The position numbers and the translations under genes are program-made. Under the pieces are notes generated by a model. That model was not told the origin of the DNA and did no database searches. It worked only from the letters and a program-made list of their open reading frames with translations. Of a DNA stretch of 11,869 nucleotides, positions 8,459 to 11,869 are shown piece by piece. The stretch is from a bacterium (GTDB lineage Bacteria; Atribacterota; JS1; SB-45; 34-128): contig JAHIPR010000302.1 of assembly GCA_018903015.1 (NCBI GenBank), forward strand, positions 1-11,869. The letters run 5' to 3'. The first letter of the stretch is position 1. Each line of letters begins with the position of its first letter.

Positions 8459-8549
8459 GGAAGATCTTCTTCGGAGAAACGGGGTAGGCTTTACGAGTTC
8501 ACAAAATTAAAAACGTGGAAAATGAATTTGTGAAATACCGAATCTTCCT
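8458..8549. repeat. Outer inverted repeat enclosing palindromic repeat copy 2
   Basis: AGGAAGAT followed after 5 nt by TCGG (8458-8474) is the inverse of CCGAATCTTCCT (8538-8549), apart from that 5-nt insertion. Together they enclose palindromic repeat copy 2, so the unit is about 92 bp and nested. The left arm starts at the last base of the SIR2 gene stop codon. A small hairpin TTCT-TCGG-AGAA lies within it at 8467-8478. Confidence -1.
8486..8536 (+). repeat. Palindromic repeat, copy 2
   Basis: The core aligns with copy 3 over about 50 bp. Shared words in order are AGGCTT, AGTTCACAAAAT, AAAACGT, GAAA and AATTTGTGAAAT. TTCACAAAATT at 8498-8508 pairs with AATTTGTGAA at 8525-8534 around a 16-nt spacer. 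The heptamer pair is TTTACGA-G-TTCACAA at 8491-8504. It lies 28 bp after the SIR2 gene. Confidence -1.
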
Positions 8550-8636
8550 ATCTAGATAAAGTAAAAATTGCTTTGAAAATTATAGACATGCTTGGTAGCG
8601 AAGTTTAACTTTTTAATATTTAACAAAATATTAGCA

Positions 8637-8661
8637 GGGGAAGTGGATAATCCCCGTTTTT
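8637..8661 (+). terminator. Weak terminator-like hairpin
   Basis: GGGGA at 8637-8641 pairs with TCCCC at 8651-8655 around a 9-nt loop, followed by GTTTTT. The stem is only 5 bp. It lies 33 nt before the start of the TIR-like gene, so it could instead be a leader hairpin. Tentative. Confidence -1.
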
Positions 8662-8680
8662 ATCATAGATTTTATTTTAC

Positions 8681-8686
8681 AGGAGG
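8681..8686 (+). promoter_or_regulatory. Ribosome binding site of the TIR-like gene
   Basis: AGGAGG lies 7 nt before ATG 8694. It places the start there rather than at 8592, since the extra 34 codons would include the hairpin and this site and have no family-like sequence. Confidence -1.
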
Positions 8687-8693
8687 AATTAAA

Positions 8694-9158
8694 ATGGATG
8701 CGATGGAACTAATTCAAGATTTAATCGATAAGACTAAAAATCTTCCCCATCGAAGTGAAGAAAAGTTAGATTATCTCAAAAGAACAACAGAAATGAGAAT
8801 AAGAAAAATATTTGGAGATTCCAGTATTTATCTAAAGGATTTAAAATCAATTAGATTCCATCCTGGTGTTTCTTTTGGTGGCATGGATGAAAGTATCTAT
8901 GCTGAAAGTTGGACTAAAGGTCAAAGCAAAATGTTGAATCTTTTTAAAACTATAGAAGAAGACATAACATTAGAAAATTTAACAAAAAATGCAAGCAATG
9001 AAATAAAGAAAGATAGAATAAAATTTTCTAACAAAATATTTATAGTTCATGGTCATGATGAGGAAATGAAACAAGCTGTAGCTAGAACAGTTGTGGAAGA
9101 ACCAGGGTCAGGCTTCACAAGTTCACAAAATCTAAAACGTAGAAATGCAAATTTGTGA
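8694..9158 (+). CDS. Truncated TIR-like predicted nucleotide-binding protein (probable pseudogene)
   Basis: The 154-codon frame starts at ATG 8694 behind a strong AGGAGG. Residues about 22-60 (KLDYLKRTTEMRIRKIFGDS and following) match the N-terminal helical region usual in predicted nucleotide-binding proteins with a TIR-like domain (the group related to CBASS Cap12). Residues 114-132, IFIVHGHDEEMK then AVART, are the first strand and helix of that TIR-like domain. Homologues continue for roughly 100 or more residues; here the reading passes into the palindromic repeat after about residue 133, adds about 20 foreign residues and ends at a TGA inside the repeat. Everything after the first helix, including the usual active-site glutamate region, is missing, so NAD cleavage is not expected. 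The intact N-terminus and ribosome site suggest recent loss. The family assignment is good; calling it a pseudogene is inference. Confidence -1.
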   Translation: MDAMELIQDLIDKTKNLPHRSEEKLDYLKRTTEMRIRKIFGDSSIYLKDLKSIRFHPGVSFGGMDESIYAESWTKGQSKMLNLFKTIEEDITLENLTKNASNEIKKDRIKFSNKIFIVHGHDEEMKQAVARTVVEEPGSGFTSSQNLKRRNANL

Positions 9159-9163
9159 AATCT
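9094..9163 (+). repeat. Palindromic repeat, copy 3, inside the TIR-like gene
   Basis: The conserved core is 9110-9161; weaker similarity to copy 2 extends left to about 9094. TTCACAAAAT at 9122-9131 pairs with AATTTGTGAA at 9150-9159. The tandem heptamer TTCACAA-G-TTCACAA occupies 9114-9128. The TGA of the truncated TIR-like frame, 9156-9158, lies in the right arm. AAATCTAAA occurs both inside the left half (9128-9136) and at the right edge (9158-9166). Confidence -1.
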
Positions 9164-9217
9164 AAACCAATTCTCGAGTAAAATAATGTAGAGTATCAAT
9201 AGAATTGAGGTGATTTT

Positions 9218-9814
9218 ATGAGTACTTTACTTGAACCGGGAGATATCTTTCTTACACGAGGCTGTAGCTTTATTAGTAGGGCAATTCGCTTTTTCACTCA
9301 ATCTAAAGGCGAAAAACCAACCAAGGTCAATCACGTTGGCATGGTTGTTCAAAGAGGTGATATTAAAACTGCCATAGTAGTAGAGGCGCTGAGCAAGGTT
9401 GTGCGCCATGCACTTTGCTCTCAATATGGCCCACCCAAGAAAGATTGTGTAGCCGTCTATCGCGCTACCAATCTCACAGCAGAACAAGTCAAAGATATCG
9501 TTGCTGAAGCCGAAAAACATGTAGGTAAAAAATATGGCAAATGTATGATTTTCGCTCATTTAAAAGACTGGGCAATAGGCAGGGTATTAGGTTGGCTATT
9601 GGGCTGGCAATTTTCGGAAGTATATCTTTTCAGACGATTGATTCCTGGTAATAAATATCCAATATGCTCATGGGTTGTGGCTGATGCTTTTGCGAAGGTT
9701 GGTAAGGATTTTGGTGTTGAGGTAGGCATGGCAACCCCCGATGATATTTGGGACTTCGTTGAAAAAAACCCGGATAAATATAAAGAGATACATCCACTCA
9801 AACTGTTGGATTAG
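9218..9814 (+). CDS. YiiX-like permuted papain-fold hydrolase (peptidase family C92)
   Basis: This 198-residue protein begins LLEPGDIFLTRG, the signature opening of the YiiX/C92 group of circularly permuted NlpC/P60-type enzymes. The likely catalytic set is His39 in VNHVG, Glu56 in VVEAL and Cys150 in PICSW; the Cys follows the His, as expected for the permuted fold. ATPDDIWDF at 172-180 is also typical. Known or proposed activities of this superfamily are amide or thioester hydrolysis on peptides or lipids; the actual substrate is unknown. No signal peptide is present, so it is probably cytoplasmic. The ribosome site GAGGTGA lies just upstream of ATG 9218. The gene looks richer in G+C than the genes to its left and sits directly after repeat copy 3, so separate acquisition is possible. 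A terminator follows about 100 bp downstream. Confidence -1.
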   Translation: MSTLLEPGDIFLTRGCSFISRAIRFFTQSKGEKPTKVNHVGMVVQRGDIKTAIVVEALSKVVRHALCSQYGPPKKDCVAVYRATNLTAEQVKDIVAEAEKHVGKKYGKCMIFAHLKDWAIGRVLGWLLGWQFSEVYLFRRLIPGNKYPICSWVVADAFAKVGKDFGVEVGMATPDDIWDFVEKNPDKYKEIHPLKLLD

Positions 9815-9914
9815 GAATAATAGGGTTTCGTATTTGACATAAAATTATACTAAAGAAAAAAATTTAGCAAGAACCGAAGAAAAGCTTAAAGGGCTTTGAT
9901 GTGTTGTTGAGATG

Positions 9915-9945
9915 AGGGTCTTTGATAATATCAGAGACTCTTTTT
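9915..9945 (+). terminator. Rho-independent terminator
   Basis: AGGGTCTTTGATA pairs with the following TATCAGAGACTCT (sharing the central A/T bases) in a long stem with two G-U pairs, then runs into TTTTT at 9941-9945. It ends the transcript of the YiiX-like gene and insulates the AbiE operon promoter beyond it. The 9815-9914 stretch before it has no supported gene. Confidence -1.
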
Positions 9946-9960
9946 AGTTTATTAATTCGC

Positions 9961-10019
9961 ATACAATAATCTATATTTATTTGACAGAGCAGAGGTATTG
10001 TAGTATATTGTCATTGTAT
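9961..10019 (+). promoter_or_regulatory. AbiE operon promoter with candidate operator half-sites
   Basis: TTGACA at 9981-9986, a 17-nt spacer and TATATT at 10004-10009 form a near-consensus sigma-70 promoter. Transcription would start near 10016, about 46 nt before the ATG of the antitoxin. TATTGTA at 9996-10002 is repeated as TATTGTC at 10006-10012, one helical turn later. ATTGTAT follows at 10013-10019, and an inverted copy TACAATA lies at 9962-9968. AbiEi antitoxins are known to repress their own promoter, so these are candidate binding sites. Confidence -1.
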
Positions 10020-10061
10020 TCATTAATTCTCTTTGAAATAGAAATAAGGAATAATAAGACA

Positions 10062-10847
10062 ATGAAAGAAAATAAGTATTCAGAGCTATCAAAAGATGCT
10101 GTTTATTTACTCTCTCGTTCAGAGTTCGAGAAGCAGAAAGTTATTACAACCGAGTACGCGGTAAAGGTATTAGGTAATTATCGAAAGGCCACTAGTTTAC
10201 TTGATAATCTTGCCAAAAGAAACCGTCTTATTCAGTTAAAAAAAGGGAAATATCTTGTTGTGCCATTAAAAGCGCCAAATCAAAGTTGGATGCCGCATGA
10301 ATTTGTTGTTGCTTCTTTATGGATGGGCGAGATTCCGTATTATGTCGGTTATAGCTCAATGTATAACTATTGGGGTTTTACAGAACAGATTCCTCAGAAA
10401 GTTACTGTTTTGAATATAGAAAAAAATCGAATGCGTAAGATTGGAAAAATAAGTTTTCGGGCTATGAAAATATCTTCTAAGAAAATGTACGGGATAAAAA
10501 AAATAAAGATAGATGAGGAATATGTTTCAATTAGTGATAAAGAGCGCTCACTTGTCGATTTTATTTCCAATCCTATTGGTTCGTGGGGAAACGTACAAGA
10601 GGTAATTAACGAACAAATCAAAAAGATCGATGTGAAGAAATTTATGCACTATTTGATTAAATTTCCGGTTATTGCCGTCCGTAAACGCGCGGGGGTTATG
10701 CTTGAGCGTGCAGGTGTTTCTTTTGAGGAGCTGAGCCGACTAAAATCATCTATAGGTAGTAAGAATTCGTATGCTCCATTTAATCCTTTTATTAAATCAA
10801 GAAAAGGTACTGTTAATCAAGATTGGAAGGTTATCTTGAATGGATAA
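10062..10847 (+). CDS. abiEi: AbiEi family type IV antitoxin / autorepressor
   Basis: The start chosen is ATG 10062, with AAGGA 11 nt upstream, giving 261 residues. A longer TTG-initiated frame from 9981 is rejected because that TTG is the -35 box of a strong promoter whose transcript starts near 10016. Residues about 10-70 form a winged helix-turn-helix (ITTEYAVKVLG, then KATSLLDNLAKRN and the wing LKKGKYLVV). This is followed by the AbiEi C-terminal domain with the PYYVGYSSMYNYWG block (residues about 93-106) and SISDKERSLVDFI (about 165-177). The family neutralises the AbiEii nucleotidyltransferase toxin without a stable protein complex and represses its own operon. It overlaps the toxin gene by 8 bp (ATGGATAA), the usual coupled layout. 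Length and motifs look complete. Confidence -1.
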   Translation: MKENKYSELSKDAVYLLSRSEFEKQKVITTEYAVKVLGNYRKATSLLDNLAKRNRLIQLKKGKYLVVPLKAPNQSWMPHEFVVASLWMGEIPYYVGYSSMYNYWGFTEQIPQKVTVLNIEKNRMRKIGKISFRAMKISSKKMYGIKKIKIDEEYVSISDKERSLVDFISNPIGSWGNVQEVINEQIKKIDVKKFMHYLIKFPVIAVRKRAGVMLERAGVSFEELSRLKSSIGSKNSYAPFNPFIKSRKGTVNQDWKVILNG

Positions 10848-11694
10848 AAAAATACTGAAGGACGTTATTTATTATCTTTCGGATAAGCAGGGATTTGTTG
10901 CTTCTGTAATAGAAAAAGATTTTCATTTAACCAGAATTCTTAATGGAGTCAATAAATATTTAAGTACTGATATCGTGTTTAAAGGTGGAACGCTTTTAAA
11001 CAAAGTGTATTTGGATTATCACAGGTTGAGCGAGGATCTTGATTTTGCATATCGAAGAGACGCTGATCTATCGACGCGCGGGAAACGATCAAAAGCCATA
11101 ATGCCTATACGTGAAAAAATACCAGCATTTTTGGATATGTTGGAACTCACCAGTAATAATCCCCAAGGAAAGGGATTTAATAACTCAACACAGTACCTTT
11201 TTAATATTCAGTATCAATCTGTTTTGTCAGACAAAAAGGAAAATATTAAACTCGAGATTTCTTTAAGACAGCCTCCGTTTCTTGAACCTGAGCGAGTAGC
11301 CATAAAACATTTTTTTCAGGATCCATTTACGGGGGAAGATTTGATTGAGCAGGGAAAAGTCTTGGCGTTATCGTTGGAAGAAAGCGTTGCGGAAAAATTA
11401 AAAGCCGCAATTTCAAGGCTTATGCCGGTAATTCGGGATTATTATGATTTAGGGCATTTTATCAGAAACGGGTTTGATTTTAATCGGTCAGATTTCTTGA
11501 AGATGGTTGATAAAAAGTTGTGTCTTGATGGATACGAAAGAGATTATTCGCATAATTTAGGTTTGTCGGAGCAGGTGATTAAAGAATTAAAAAGATCAAT
11601 AAATGCAAATCTTGTTTTAATGATTCGAAAGGATGAGAAGTTTGATCTAGATGAGGTTCTGGTGTTTTTTAATGAACTTTTTAAAAATAGATAA
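10840..11694 (+). CDS. abiEii: AbiEii family nucleotidyltransferase toxin (type IV TA)
   Basis: This 284-residue protein has the DNA-polymerase-beta-like nucleotidyltransferase motifs of AbiEii/COG2253: FKGGT at 47-51, then RLSEDLDF at 62-69 with metal-ligand Asp66 and Asp68. Later family motifs are LSLEESVAEKLKAA at 177-190 and RDYYDLGHF at 199-207. Members are bacteriostatic toxins; some transfer nucleotides to tRNA acceptor ends, others bind GTP, and they can act in abortive infection. The start ATG 10840 has GGAAGG 9 nt upstream inside the antitoxin gene, so translation is coupled. The protein looks complete and probably active. AbiE pairs are a normal passenger of defence islands. Confidence -1.
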   Translation: MDKKILKDVIYYLSDKQGFVASVIEKDFHLTRILNGVNKYLSTDIVFKGGTLLNKVYLDYHRLSEDLDFAYRRDADLSTRGKRSKAIMPIREKIPAFLDMLELTSNNPQGKGFNNSTQYLFNIQYQSVLSDKKENIKLEISLRQPPFLEPERVAIKHFFQDPFTGEDLIEQGKVLALSLEESVAEKLKAAISRLMPVIRDYYDLGHFIRNGFDFNRSDFLKMVDKKLCLDGYERDYSHNLGLSEQVIKELKRSINANLVLMIRKDEKFDLDEVLVFFNELFKNR

Positions 11695-11699
11695 AAAAA

Positions 11700-11869
11700 G
11701 ATTTAAGGAAAATATTAACCTTTGATATGATTTTGCCGTTTGGGCTAGTTGGTTTCCTGGCAAAAGTTTCTAAAGTACTTGCAGATGAAAAAATACCAAT
11801 ATTTGCCATTTCCGCTTATTCTGCTGCCCCAGGAATTGCAGGAATTAAAAACACTTGGAAAATAAGTTC
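11700..11869 (+). pseudogene. ACT-domain protein fragment (window edge)
   Basis: An open frame begins after a TAG at 11688-11690 and runs to the window end. Residues encoded from about 11724 to 11805 (FDMILPFGLVGFLAKVSKVL and then ADEKIPIFAISAYS) match the middle of small ACT-domain proteins of the ACT_7/CASTOR-like type. There the part just before is usually a strand with KVEGPLDF and the part just after reads like TDYILVKE. Neither neighbour is present: no proper N-terminal domain lies upstream, and after SAYS the frame continues with unrelated residues (AAPGIAGIKNTWKI). It therefore looks like a gene relic carried between mobile blocks; an assembly-edge artefact is also possible. Confidence -1.

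Noticed and set aside
8592..8693. 34-residue N-terminal extension of the TIR-like protein
   Set aside because: It covers a hairpin and the strong AGGAGG site directly before ATG 8694, and reads as non-family sequence.
7367..9158. Thoeris (ThsA/ThsB) system
   Set aside because: The SIR2 protein lacks a SLOG-like C-terminal domain, and the TIR-like protein belongs to the predicted nucleotide-binding type and is truncated. The pair cannot be called Thoeris from sequence.
7233..9163. Integron-style attC sites after each gene
   Set aside because: The gene-repeat-gene layout fits, but I do not see the RYYYAAC and GTTRRRY core sites at the ends of the repeats, and there is no integrase in the window.
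7233..9163. CRISPR array
   Set aside because: The copies are about 0.6-1.3 kb apart with genes between them, differ from each other and include an inverted one. There are no regular spacers.
9815..9914. Small gene between the YiiX-like gene and the terminator
   Set aside because: Only short frames without start codon and ribosome site are present (for example one ending KNLARTEEKLKGL); not enough to support a gene.
9981..10061. N-terminal extension of AbiEi from a TTG start at 9981
   Set aside because: The TTG is the -35 box of a near-consensus promoter, the transcript should begin near 10016, and the extra residues have no AbiEi-like sequence.

Overview
The window is AT-rich bacterial DNA with the standard genetic code and good Shine-Dalgarno sites. 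By content and composition it could come from an uncultured, AT-rich anaerobic lineage such as Atribacterota, but nothing here fixes the phylum. There are no rRNA, tRNA, CRISPR or transposase genes. The composition and gene types change sharply near 5.5 kb: a chromosomal-looking operon lies to the left, and an accessory, defence-like region to the right.

Left half (1-5476, minus strand). Three tightly packed genes are read leftward as one operon. First comes an exported patatin-like phospholipase (4244-5476). It overlaps an 832-residue polytopic membrane protein with a central spermidine-synthase-like Rossmann domain that lacks the aminopropyltransferase catalytic motif (1761-4259). Last is a membrane-anchored fusion of a Memo-like domain to a CapA-type metallophosphatase domain, cut by the left edge (1-1746). 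All three carry a signal peptide, a signal anchor or many membrane segments, so the operon looks devoted to the cell envelope. Its substrate is unknown.

Divergent intergenic region (5477-5887). It holds candidate promoters in both directions and a hairpin element preceded by a perfect 16-bp tandem duplication.

Right half (5888-11869, plus strand). The genes are a calcineurin-like metallophosphoesterase, a SIR2-family NAD-binding protein with a zinc ribbon, a TIR-like nucleotide-binding protein broken early in its TIR-like domain, and a YiiX-type (C92) permuted papain-fold hydrolase. After a terminator comes a complete AbiEi/AbiEii type IV toxin-antitoxin pair with its own promoter. The window ends in a fragment of an ACT-domain gene.

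The most unusual signal is a short palindromic repeat present three times in about 1.9 kb (about 7233-7300, 8486-8536 and 9094-9163). Each copy sits just after, or inside, the 3' end of one of the defence-like genes. Its arms contain a heptamer related to TTCACAA, in tandem with a 1-nt gap. One copy lies inside the TIR-like gene and supplies its stop codon. The repeats and the SIR2/phosphoesterase/TIR gene cluster are the best candidates for something undescribed.
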